Source: DATHAP01 sp963762865 (GTDB taxonomy: Bacteria; Actinomycetota; Actinomycetes; JACCUZ01). Taken from it: a stretch of DNA of 64,000 nt. The stretch is taken from the NCBI GenBank assembly GCA_963762865.1, contig CAVXNC010000003.1, positions 62,001 to 126,000 on the forward strand. The letters run 5' to 3'. Shown here piece after piece: positions 56,991 to 64,000 of this stretch (its first letter is position 1; every line of letters begins with the position of its first letter). The notes under the pieces are model-generated. The model made no database searches. It saw only the letters and a list, made by a program, of their open reading frames with translations, and was not told the origin of the DNA. The position numbers were made by a program, and so were the translations under genes.

Positions 56991-58460
56991 TCAGGTCGCG
57001 GCGCGCGGCACCAGGCGCAGGGCGTCGTCGGCCCCGTCGAGGACGCCGCCGGCCGGATCGTCGGCGACCGCGCGGCCGCGGGACGTGCGCACCGGGTCGT
57101 GCTCGGGCCGCAGCACGTCACGCACCACCATGGCGCACAACCACAGCGTCCCGGCGACATGGGCGAGCACGGTGACGCCGTAGCCGTCGGCACCGAGCGC
57201 CCGGTCGGCGTTGCCCGGCGGGTAGCCCGCGATCAGCAGCCAGATACCGACGAAGTGCACCACCTCGCCGGCCTGCCAGATCAGCACGTCGCGCCAGCGA
57301 GGCCGGGCCAGGGCTGCCAGGGGCAGCAGCCAGAGCAGGTACTGCGGCGAGTAGACCTTGTTCGTCAGCAGGAACGCAGCCACGACGAGGAACACCAGCT
57401 GCGGCAGTCGCGGGCGACGGGAGGCGCTGAGCGCGAGCACCGCGATGCCGACGCAGCACGCCACGAAGAGGCCGCCGGCCAGGGTGTTCAGCGCGTCCTC
57501 AGGGACGCCGTGGCCCTGCTGGTCGAGCACGAACCAGATCGAGCTGAAGCCGGCGTCGCGCTCCCGGCTGAGCCGGTAGAACTTGGCCCACCCGTCGAAG
57601 TCGGCCAGCATGACCGGCACGTTGACAGCGGCCCACGCGCACGCAGCCGCCACCAGCGTCGCGCCGTACTCCCGCATCCGGCCGGCGCGCAGGCACAGCA
57701 GCAGCAACGGACCGAGGACGAAGAGCGGGTAGAACTTCGCGGCCGCGGCGAGCCCGATCAGGACACCCGCGGCCACGGGTCTGGCCCGGGCCCACATCAG
57801 CATCCCGACCGCGAGCAGCGCCACGGCGTACAGGTCCCAGTTGATGGTGCCCGCCAGCGCGAGCCCGGGAGCCAGCGCGACGATCGCGGCGTCCCACGGC
57901 CGTCGACCGGCCGTCCGCGCGGTCGCCCAGACCGCGACTGCCGCGCACACCGCCAGCGCGAGCGCGTTGATGTCGAAGTACCGCAACGAGCGCTGCGCGG
58001 GGTCCAGCCCCTCCGGCACCAGCCGGGCCGTCAGCCACATGGCGGCGCCCGTCAGCACCGGGTACTCGACGGTCCGGTCATCGGTCTGGTTGATGTAAGG
58101 GACCTCGCCCTCCGCCAGGCCACGGCCGTAGTAGAGCGGTGTGATGTCGGTGTAGCAGCCGTGCGTGTAGTTGCCCGGAGAGGCCCAGCCGTGGTCGCGG
58201 CACCAGTCCTTCTGCACGAGACCGACACCGCAGGTGAGGAAGGTCAGCGCCAGCAGGACGCGGACCGGCGTCCACCAGCTGCGACCGGCGGCGGCCCGAC
58301 GGCCGAGCGGCCCGCCGACGACCTCGCTGCCGGCGCGCACCACCGGGTCGTCGCGCGACGGCGCGACCACGACCGGGTCGTCGGCGTCGTCCGACGACAT
58401 GACCGGGTCGTCGTCCGACGACATGACCGTCCCCGAGCCCTCGGTCACGTCATCAGCCAC
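56991..58460 (-). CDS. GT87-like membrane glycosyltransferase
   Basis: A 489-residue protein with about ten helices. It has WCRDHGWASPGNYTHGCYTD, TDITPLYYGRGLAEGEVPYI (the acidic catalytic loop of GT-C enzymes), PVLTGAAMWLTARLVPEGLD and VYSPQYLLWLLPLAALARP. This matches the DUF2029/GT87 family of polyprenol-phosphate-mannose-dependent transferases, and its place beside PBP1 matches Rv0051. The N-terminal 45 residues hold a repeat (VMSSDDDPVMSSDDADDPV), coded by tandem DNA near 58390-58430. It overlaps the PBP stop by 8 bases. Confidence 0.85.
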   Translation of the reverse strand: MADDVTEGSGTVMSSDDDPVMSSDDADDPVVVAPSRDDPVVRAGSEVVGGPLGRRAAAGRSWWTPVRVLLALTFLTCGVGLVQKDWCRDHGWASPGNYTHGCYTDITPLYYGRGLAEGEVPYINQTDDRTVEYPVLTGAAMWLTARLVPEGLDPAQRSLRYFDINALALAVCAAVAVWATARTAGRRPWDAAIVALAPGLALAGTINWDLYAVALLAVGMLMWARARPVAAGVLIGLAAAAKFYPLFVLGPLLLLCLRAGRMREYGATLVAAACAWAAVNVPVMLADFDGWAKFYRLSRERDAGFSSIWFVLDQQGHGVPEDALNTLAGGLFVACCVGIAVLALSASRRPRLPQLVFLVVAAFLLTNKVYSPQYLLWLLPLAALARPRWRDVLIWQAGEVVHFVGIWLLIAGYPPGNADRALGADGYGVTVLAHVAGTLWLCAMVVRDVLRPEHDPVRTSRGRAVADDPAGGVLDGADDALRLVPRAAT

Positions 58461-60564
58461 CCGGCGACGGTGACTCCTGTGCCACCGAGATGGTCACCGT
58501 CGGGGACGACGTGTCCTGTCCCGGCGGTGTGCTCGGCGGCCCGGGCGTGTTGGTGTCGGTGGGGGTCGGTGGGGCGGAGGTCGTCGTCGGTGTCGGTGAC
58601 TCGCTGGACTCGGTCGGCGACGGCTTCGGTGGCGGCGGCGGGTTGACGGTCTCACCGACGTAGGCCGGCTCCGGGAACTCCTCGACAGCCATGCCCTGCA
58701 TCGCGCCGGTCATGAAGGCGGTCCAGATCCGCGCGGGGTACTCGCCGCCGAAGAAGGTCGACAGGCCGCCGACGCCGTCGAGGTCGGCGCGCCCGGTGCC
58801 CTTGTAGAACGACACCGCTGCGGAGATCTGCGGCGTGTAGCCGACGAACCACGCCGAGGTCGTGGTGTCCGGCCGCAGCGCCGCGGTTCCGGTCTTGCCG
58901 GCAGCGGGGCGGCCGAGCGACTGGGCCTCGGTGCCGGTGCCGCTCTCGACCACCTGCTGCAGCGCGTAGCTCACGTCGGCCATCACGTCCTTGTCGAACA
59001 CGCGGTCCGGCCGGGCGTCGGCCTTGTAGCGGGTGCCGCCGTTGGCGCCCTTCACCTCGTCGAGGACGTGCCACGGCGTGGCCTCGCCCTGCGCGGCGAA
59101 GGTCGCGTAGGCGTTGGCCATGTCGATGTTGTGCACCGACGCGGTGCCCAGCGGGATGACCGCGTTCGGCTCGAGGCCCGGAGTGTCCTCCGGGATGCCG
59201 GCGTCGACGGCAGCCTCCAGCACCTGGCGGGGACCGATCTCGAGCGTCAGGTCGACGTAAGCCGTGTTGATGCTGTCCTCGGTGGCCTTGATGAGGTCGA
59301 CCGACGAGCCGTAGTCGAGGTCGAACTCGTTGTTGACCTCCTTGTCGGTCCCCGGCAGCTCCTGCGGCGAGTTGCCGTTGAACCGGCTGCGCAGGCCGAC
59401 GTCGTCGCGCAGTGCCCCCGTCAGCGCGAACGGCTTGAACGACGAACCCGGCTGCACCCGGGCCTGGGTCGCCTCGTTGAGCTCGCCGGCGTTGGACCCG
59501 CCGTACATCGCGAGGACCGCACCGGTGCCGGGCTGCACGGCGGAGAGCCCGATGTGCACGTTGCGCGCGTTCTCCCGCGGCCGCTCCTGGCGGACCGCCC
59601 GCACGGCGGAGCGCTGCGCCTTGCGGTCGAAGGTGGTGATGACGCGCAGGCCACCGAGGTCGATGTCCTGGTCGCTGAAGCCCTGCTCCTTGAGCTCGCG
59701 CCGGACGGAGTCGAGCAGGTAGTAGTTCTGCCCGCCCTTCGGCTTCTTCGCGTCGGCCGTCTTCGGCACCTGCATGCCGGCACGGTCACCGGCCGGAAGC
59801 CAGTTCTTGGCGACCATTCCGTCGAGCACGTAGTTGAAGCGGTTCTCCAGCGCCTCAGCGTCGTCTTCCGGGTCGTAGTTGGCCGGTGACCTGATGACCG
59901 ACGCGAGCACCGCGCCCTGCTCGACCGTGAGCCGCGAGGCGGGCACGCCGAAGTAGGTCTGCGCGGCCGTCTCGATGCCGTAGGCCCCACGGCCGAAGTA
60001 GATGGTGTTCAGGTAGTCCTCGAGGATCTTGTCCTTGTCGTCGCGGCGGGCCAGCTTCACCGCGATGAAGAACTCCTTGAACTTCCGGGTGTACGTCCGC
60101 TCCTGCGACAGGTAGGCGTTCTTCGCGTACTGCTGGGTGATCGTCGACCCGCCCTGGGTGGCATTGCCACGCAGGTTGCTCCAGAAGGCCCGGGCGATGC
60201 CGGTCGGCGAGATGCCGCGGTTCTCGTAGAACGACCGGTCCTCGGCGGCGAGCACCGCCTTCTGGACGTGGTCCGGGACCTCGTCGAGCGGGACGATGAT
60301 CCGGTTCTGCTCACCGAAGCGGCCGATCTCGGTCTTGCCGTTGTCGTAGTAGACGATCGTGGTCTGCGCGCTGATCAGGTCGTTCGGCTGCGGGATCGGC
60401 GTCATCGCGTAGGCGACGCCGACCAGCGCCATCAGGCAGAGGAAACCCACTCCGGTGACGGCGAGCAGCTGTCGCCAGGAGGGCAGCCACCGGCGGAAGC
60501 CGTCATGGTCCTGGCGGGGGTAGTCGACTCTCACGGGGTCCTGGTTCGTCAGTGGGCGTGTCAA
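58453..60564 (-). CDS. ponA1: class A penicillin-binding protein
   Basis: A bifunctional peptidoglycan synthase of up to 703 residues. One helix (about 32-54) is followed by a GT51 domain with catalytic Glu108 in AAEDRSFYENRGIS and the QGGSTITQQYAKN motif. The transpeptidase has SxxK at Ser374-Lys377 (PGSSFKPFA), SxN at 431-433 and KTGT at 557-560. A Pro/Thr/Ser tail ends it. The TTG at 60564 gives the full length; a GTG at 60534 (VRVDYPRQ) is an equally possible start. It polymerises and cross-links glycan. Its position matches ponA1 in mycobacteria. Confidence 0.93.
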   Translation of the reverse strand: MTRPLTNQDPVRVDYPRQDHDGFRRWLPSWRQLLAVTGVGFLCLMALVGVAYAMTPIPQPNDLISAQTTIVYYDNGKTEIGRFGEQNRIIVPLDEVPDHVQKAVLAAEDRSFYENRGISPTGIARAFWSNLRGNATQGGSTITQQYAKNAYLSQERTYTRKFKEFFIAVKLARRDDKDKILEDYLNTIYFGRGAYGIETAAQTYFGVPASRLTVEQGAVLASVIRSPANYDPEDDAEALENRFNYVLDGMVAKNWLPAGDRAGMQVPKTADAKKPKGGQNYYLLDSVRRELKEQGFSDQDIDLGGLRVITTFDRKAQRSAVRAVRQERPRENARNVHIGLSAVQPGTGAVLAMYGGSNAGELNEATQARVQPGSSFKPFALTGALRDDVGLRSRFNGNSPQELPGTDKEVNNEFDLDYGSSVDLIKATEDSINTAYVDLTLEIGPRQVLEAAVDAGIPEDTPGLEPNAVIPLGTASVHNIDMANAYATFAAQGEATPWHVLDEVKGANGGTRYKADARPDRVFDKDVMADVSYALQQVVESGTGTEAQSLGRPAAGKTGTAALRPDTTTSAWFVGYTPQISAAVSFYKGTGRADLDGVGGLSTFFGGEYPARIWTAFMTGAMQGMAVEEFPEPAYVGETVNPPPPPKPSPTESSESPTPTTTSAPPTPTDTNTPGPPSTPPGQDTSSPTVTISVAQESPSPGG

Positions 60565-60642
60565 GGGGCAGTCAGGGCGGCGGCGCGTGGGCAGCGGCGG
60601 CCAGCGTAACGACCCTCGTCGTGGAGGCTCGCGGACCGTTCG

Positions 60643-61071
60643 CTAGTGACTGGCCGCCCGGCGCCGTCGCGGCACGCCGTCCCCGAGGACGTACGACTGC
60701 ACGAGATGGTTCCAGCCGCAACCGCTGCCGGACCCCACGCTTCCCTCCGGCGACCCGGCGCACACCTCGACGACGTAGACCCGGAACTCACCGTGCTCGT
60801 GGGCCATCTCCTCGAGCTCCTGCGGGCTCTTGACCCGGCCGGAGTACTGGCCGAGCTCGTCGCCGTAGACGTAGCTGACCTCGACGAGCCCGTGGGCCCG
60901 GCACACCGGGCAGTCCCGGTCCGCCGGGTTGCCGTGGTAGCGGGCCGCCCGGAGCAGGTAGGGGTGGGCGTCGCAGACGTCCTCGCGGGAGGTCGAACCG
61001 GTCCCGCGCAGCGCGGTCAGGGCTGCCCGGCGCGCCAGCCCGTAGTCGACGACGGAGCGCTGCGACCACAC
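60643..61071 (-). CDS. DUF5318 protein
   Basis: A 142-residue cytoplasmic protein. VWSQRSVVDYGLARRAALTA opens it. DVCDAHPYLLRAARYHGNPA, DCPVCRAHGLVEVSYVYGDE and EVCAGSPEGSVGSGSGCGWN hold Cys that could bind zinc. The GTG at 61071 gives the conserved start, although the frame is open to 61245. It matches Rv0049 in place and kind. The function is unknown. Confidence 0.85.
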   Translation of the reverse strand: MWSQRSVVDYGLARRAALTALRGTGSTSREDVCDAHPYLLRAARYHGNPADRDCPVCRAHGLVEVSYVYGDELGQYSGRVKSPQELEEMAHEHGEFRVYVVEVCAGSPEGSVGSGSGCGWNHLVQSYVLGDGVPRRRRAASH

Positions 61072-61224
61072 GCAGTCGAGCGTACGACGCTGGCCGGCTG
61101 GTCCCGGTCTCGTCCACAGGACGGCTGGCCCGTCGGGCCGGTGCCGGGCCGCCGGGCCGGCCCGGTTCCGGGGTGACCGCCGGAAGCTCTGGCTTGCACC
61201 CGGCCCAGCCGCGGCATATCGTGC

Positions 61225-61247
61225 CGATGTATCGACTCGATACATCG
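61225..61247. promoter_or_regulatory. PadR-type operator
   Basis: CGATGTATCG (61225-61234) and CGATACATCG (61238-61247) form a perfect 10-base inverted repeat with a three-base spacer. It lies 96 bases before the PadR start. The ATGTAT...ATACAT core is the classic PadR-family site, so autorepression of padR-ino1 is likely. The divergent DUF5318 gene may also be affected. Confidence 0.8.
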
Positions 61248-61342
61248 CGTCGAGGGCTCGCCCGGGTCAGTCGCACAGTACGGCAGACCGGGTCGGGACC
61301 GGAAGACGGACGACCAGGACGACGAGGACGGGAGGGATCGGG

Positions 61343-62011
61343 ATGGCCAAGCGCGCGGACGTCCTCGAGCTCGCCGTCCTCGGCCTGCTCCAGGAGAGCC
61401 CCCTGCACGGCTACGAGCTGCGCAAGCGCCTGAGCACCGTGCTCGGGTCGATGCGGGCTCTGTCCTACGGGTCGCTCTACCCCTGCCTCAAGCAGCTGCT
61501 GGGCGCCGGCCTGATCACCCAGGACACCTCGGCCGAGCAGGCCCTCGGCGCCGGCAGCAACCGGCGGTCGAAGATCGTCTACAAGCTGACGGCCGAGGGC
61601 AAGGAGCACCTGCAGGACCTGCTCGCCGAGAGCGGCCCCTCCGCCTGGGAGGACGACGGCTTCGGCGTGCACTTCGCCTTCTTCGGGCGGACGGACGCCG
61701 CGACCCGGCTGCGGATCCTGGAAGGCCGGCGCTCGCGGCTCGAGGAGCGGATGGACGGCTTCCGGGCAGCCTTCTCGCGCACCCGCGAGCGTCTCGACAG
61801 CTACACCCTCGAGCTGCACAAGCACGGCCTGGAGAGCGTCGAGCGCGAGGTGCGCTGGCTCTCCGAGCTCATCGCTGACGAGCGCCGGCGCGAGTCGCCG
61901 ACGACCGGGTCGGGCCAGACCCCCCCGACCACCCAGGCAGCACACACCCCCCAGACGCCGGGGGCCGGCCAGCCGGCCGGTGCCCCGGTAGACACCGAGA
62001 AGCAATCATGA
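61343..62011 (+). CDS. PadR-family transcriptional regulator
   Basis: A 222-residue regulator. The winged helix (residues 1-95) has LAVLGLLQESPLHGYELRKR, LSYGSLYPCLKQLLGAGLIT and SKIVYKLTAEGKEHLQDLL. A helical dimer domain (125-185) follows and a disordered Thr/Pro/Gly tail ends it. It starts the padR-ino1 transcript, downstream of a perfect PadR-type palindrome, and corresponds in place to Rv0047c. Its stop is 11 bases before the ino1 ATG. Confidence 0.92.
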   Translation: MAKRADVLELAVLGLLQESPLHGYELRKRLSTVLGSMRALSYGSLYPCLKQLLGAGLITQDTSAEQALGAGSNRRSKIVYKLTAEGKEHLQDLLAESGPSAWEDDGFGVHFAFFGRTDAATRLRILEGRRSRLEERMDGFRAAFSRTRERLDSYTLELHKHGLESVEREVRWLSELIADERRRESPTTGSGQTPPTTQAAHTPQTPGAGQPAGAPVDTEKQS

Positions 62012-62022
62012 AGGAGCACCCC

Positions 62023-63102
62023 ATGGGTTCGGTACGCGTGGCCATCGTCGGCGTGGGCAACTGCGCCGCGTCCCTGGTCCAGGGCGTGGAGTACTACAAG
62101 GACGCGGACCCGCAGAGCCGGGTGCCCGGCCTGATGCACGTCCAGTTCGGTGAGTACCACGTCCGTGACGTGGAGTTCGTGGCGGCGTTCGACGTCGACG
62201 CGAAGAAGGTCGGCCAGGACCTCAGCGACGCCATCAAGGCGAGCGAGAACAACACCATCAAGATCTGCGACGTGCCGCCGAGCGGCGTCACGGTGCAGCG
62301 CGGCCACACGCTCGACGGCCTCGGCAAGTACTACCGCGAGACCATCACCGAGTCCGACGAGGAGCCGGTGGACGTCGTGACGGCCCTGCGCCAGGCGAAG
62401 GTCGACGTGCTCGTCTGCTACCTGCCCGTCGGCTCGGAGGACGCCGCGAAGTTCTACGCGCAGTGCGCGATCGACGCGGGCGTCGGCTTCGTCAACGCGC
62501 TTCCGGTCTTCATCGCCGGTACCCCCGAGTGGGCGAAGAAGTTCGAGGACGCCGGCGTGCCGATCGTCGGTGACGACATCAAGTCGCAGGTCGGTGCCAC
62601 CATCACGCACCGCGTGCTGGCCAAGCTGTTCGAGGACCGCGGCGTGATCCTGGACCGCACCTACCAGCTCAACGTCGGCGGCAACATGGACTTCAAGAAC
62701 ATGCTCGAGCGCGACCGCCTCGAGTCGAAGAAGATCTCGAAGACCCAGGCCGTCACCAGCAACATGGAGAACAAGCTCTCCGCACGCAACGTGCACATCG
62801 GCCCGTCGGACTACGTGCAGTGGCTCGACGACCGCAAGTGGGCCTACGTCCGGCTCGAGGGCCGCAACTTCGGCGACGTGCCGCTGAACCTCGAGTACAA
62901 GCTCGAGGTCTGGGACTCCCCGAACTCGGCCGGCGTGATCATCGACGCACTGCGCTGCGCGAAGATCGCGATGGACCGCGGCATCGGCGGCCCGATCCTG
63001 TCGGCGTCGTCCTACTTCATGAAGTCGCCGCCCGAGCAGCACGACGACGACATGGCCCGCGACCTCGTCGAGCAGTTCATCGCCGGCGAGATCGAGCGCT
63101 AG
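62023..63102 (+). CDS. ino1: inositol-1-phosphate synthase
   Basis: 359 residues. NAD-dependent cyclisation of glucose 6-phosphate to inositol 1-phosphate, the first step to phosphatidylinositol and mycothiol. It has VRVAIVGVGNCAASLVQGVE (NAD loop), VDVLVCYLPVGSEDAAKFYA, VFIAGTPEWAKKF, GDDIKSQVGATITHRVLAKL (catalytic Asp and Lys) and LNVGGNMDFKNMLE. The ATG at 62023 follows AAGGAGCACCCC; an in-frame ATG at 62008 overlaps the PadR stop. It is followed by a perfect terminator. Confidence 0.96.
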   Translation: MGSVRVAIVGVGNCAASLVQGVEYYKDADPQSRVPGLMHVQFGEYHVRDVEFVAAFDVDAKKVGQDLSDAIKASENNTIKICDVPPSGVTVQRGHTLDGLGKYYRETITESDEEPVDVVTALRQAKVDVLVCYLPVGSEDAAKFYAQCAIDAGVGFVNALPVFIAGTPEWAKKFEDAGVPIVGDDIKSQVGATITHRVLAKLFEDRGVILDRTYQLNVGGNMDFKNMLERDRLESKKISKTQAVTSNMENKLSARNVHIGPSDYVQWLDDRKWAYVRLEGRNFGDVPLNLEYKLEVWDSPNSAGVIIDALRCAKIAMDRGIGGPILSASSYFMKSPPEQHDDDMARDLVEQFIAGEIER

Positions 63103-63129
63103 GCACGCAGCACCGCTGCCCTGCCGGTC

Positions 63130-63175
63130 GTGAGGCCCGGTTCCCGTCGATGCTGTCGATGGAACCGGGCCTCAC
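63130..63175 (+). terminator. perfect hairpin terminator after ino1
   Basis: GTGAGGCCCGGTTCC (63130-63144) pairs perfectly with GGAACCGGGCCTCAC (63161-63175), 27 bases after the ino1 stop. It is among the longest perfect stems in the window. Confidence 0.9.
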
Positions 63176-63199
63176 TGCGTCCGGCCGTACCCTGACGCC

Positions 63200-64000
63200 G
63201 TGTCCTACGCCGGCGACTTCCGAGCCGTCGTGCGGCACCGGGACTTCCGCCGGCTCTTCGGGACGCGACTCACGTCGCAGGCCGCCGACGGCGCCTTCCA
63301 GGCCGCACTCGCGAGCGTCTTCTTCTTCTCGCCGGAGCGGCAGACGTCGGCGAGCAGCGTGGCCGGGGCGTTCGCGGTGCTGCTGCTGCCGTACTCGGTC
63401 GTCGGTCCGTTCGCCGGCGTGCTCCTCGACCGCTGGCGGCGCCGGCAGATCCTGGTCGTCTCCAACCTGATCCGCACGGGGATGGTCCTCGCGGTGGCGG
63501 CGCTCACGGCCCTGCACGTCGTCGGGATCCCGTTGTACGTCGCGGTGCTCGCCTGCCTGTCGGTCAACCGGTTCTTCCTGGCCGGGCTGTCGGCCGCCCT
63601 GCCGCACGTCGTGACGAGAGCCGAGCTGGTCATGGCCAACTCGGTCTCGACGACGACCGGCACGATCGTCGCCATCCTCGGCGGCGGCGCCGGGTTCGGG
63701 CTCAAGAAGCTCCTCGGCGACGGCGACGCCGCCGACGCGCAGGTGATCGTGGTGGCCGGCCTCGCGTACCTGGTCTCCGCCGCGCTGGCCGCCCGGATGG
63801 ACCGCGACCTGCTCGGTCCGGACTTCGCGGCCGACCGGCCGCAGACCCGCGAGGCGGTGCGGCACGTCGCCCGCGGGCTGGTCGACGGCGCGCGGCACGT
63901 GTGGTCGCACCGGCCGGCCGGCCACGCGCTGGCGGCCATCGGGTCGCACCGGTTCTTCTACGGGATCTCGACGATCAGCGGCATCCTGCTCTTCCGCAGC
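63200..64000 (+). CDS. MFS transporter, truncated by window end
   Basis: The first 267 codons of an MFS protein, from the GTG at 63200 (VSYAGDFRAVVRHRDFRRLF). Loop 2 is GVLLDRWRRRQILVVS. At least six helices follow, including VAVLACLSVNRFFLAG and TGTIVAILGGGAGFGL. The frame is open to the window end. It is likely an exporter; in several Actinobacteria an MFS gene lies at this place beside ino1. It is separated from ino1 by a terminator. Confidence 0.85.
   Translation, partial: MSYAGDFRAVVRHRDFRRLFGTRLTSQAADGAFQAALASVFFFSPERQTSASSVAGAFAVLLLPYSVVGPFAGVLLDRWRRRQILVVSNLIRTGMVLAVAALTALHVVGIPLYVAVLACLSVNRFFLAGLSAALPHVVTRAELVMANSVSTTTGTIVAILGGGAGFGLKKLLGDGDAADAQVIVVAGLAYLVSAALAARMDRDLLGPDFAADRPQTREAVRHVARGLVDGARHVWSHRPAGHALAAIGSHRFFYGISTISGILLFRS

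Noticed and set aside
58384..58430. Tandem repeat as a mobile or regulatory array
   Set aside because: It is an in-frame repeat coding the acidic N-terminus of the GT87 protein; local slippage is enough to explain it.
1..64000. CRISPR arrays, tRNA or rRNA genes, IS elements, riboswitches of known type
   Set aside because: Looked for repeats with regular spacers, T-arm motifs, transposase motifs and terminal inverted repeats; none found by eye. A tool scan would be needed to exclude small ones.

Overview
The window is a 64 kb piece of a high-GC actinobacterial chromosome. GTG starts are common, neighbouring genes often share a 4-base ATGA or GTGA overlap, and terminators are long GC hairpins without U-tracts. 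The right-hand third (about 44.3-63.2 kb) is the conserved near-origin block of Actinobacteria: dnaB with an intein, then rplI, rpsR, ssb, rpsF, a GT87 mannosyltransferase-like gene, a class A PBP, a DUF5318 gene, padR and ino1. From memory this follows the Mycobacterium tuberculosis order Rv0046c to Rv0058. The gene mix (FadE5-type dehydrogenase, FemAB-type transferase, an RsiG homologue) fits Nocardioidaceae/Propionibacteriales, but that placement is an inference. No tRNA, rRNA, CRISPR array, IS transposase or prophage was seen.

Layout. 0-7.3 kb: nagB, a broken sigma-factor pair, a cysteine-rich HTH regulator divergent from a DoxX-like gene joined to a stand-alone folE, a broken membrane protein gene, a cyclic-nucleotide-binding protein, a VOC protein and a pentapeptide protein. 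7.3-11.4 kb: a moxR-DUF58-transglutaminase operon. 11.6-20.2 kb: MFS, thioredoxin, FadE5-type acyl-CoA dehydrogenase with a palindromic operator, two DUF6458-like membrane proteins, a PPOX protein, an NHL-thioredoxin protein, and a LacI regulator behind a small ORF and three operator-like repeats. 20.2-27.6 kb: a MarR/phosphotransferase divergon, a nitrilase, and a tightly overlapping operon of ECF sigma factor, zinc-finger membrane protein, ABC ATPase and two membrane subunits. 27.8-32.5 kb: branched-chain 2-oxoacid dehydrogenase E1alpha, E1beta and E2, then a broken secreted protein. 32.8-44.3 kb: EamA exporter, PhoD-like phosphatase, ArsR-MFS pair, ABC-F ATPase, aromatic aminotransferase, RsiG homologue, TfoX-like protein, FAD monooxygenase, and a rearranged patch with a 78-bp direct repeat, a CHRD gene and an intein-endonuclease fragment. 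44.3-64 kb: the near-origin block, with nfo, MarR/YceI, a FemAB-type transferase and a racemase-like gene inserted, ending in a truncated MFS gene.

Points of most interest: (1) DnaB carries a 308-residue intein inside the Walker A loop that starts with Ala, has the Trp-Cys-Thr signature of class 3 inteins, and has lost both endonuclease aspartates. (2) About 1.7 kb away, a separate intein-endonuclease remnant is fused to a duplicated 5' end of a monooxygenase gene. (3) The RsiG homologue has one perfect and one variant (Gln to His) c-di-GMP motif. (4) Frameshifts cluster in accessory genes while about 40 kb of core genes are intact, and two of them fall on the same 17-base sequence in the same frame. 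(5) The rpsF leader can pair its Shine-Dalgarno sequence with an upstream anti-Shine-Dalgarno.
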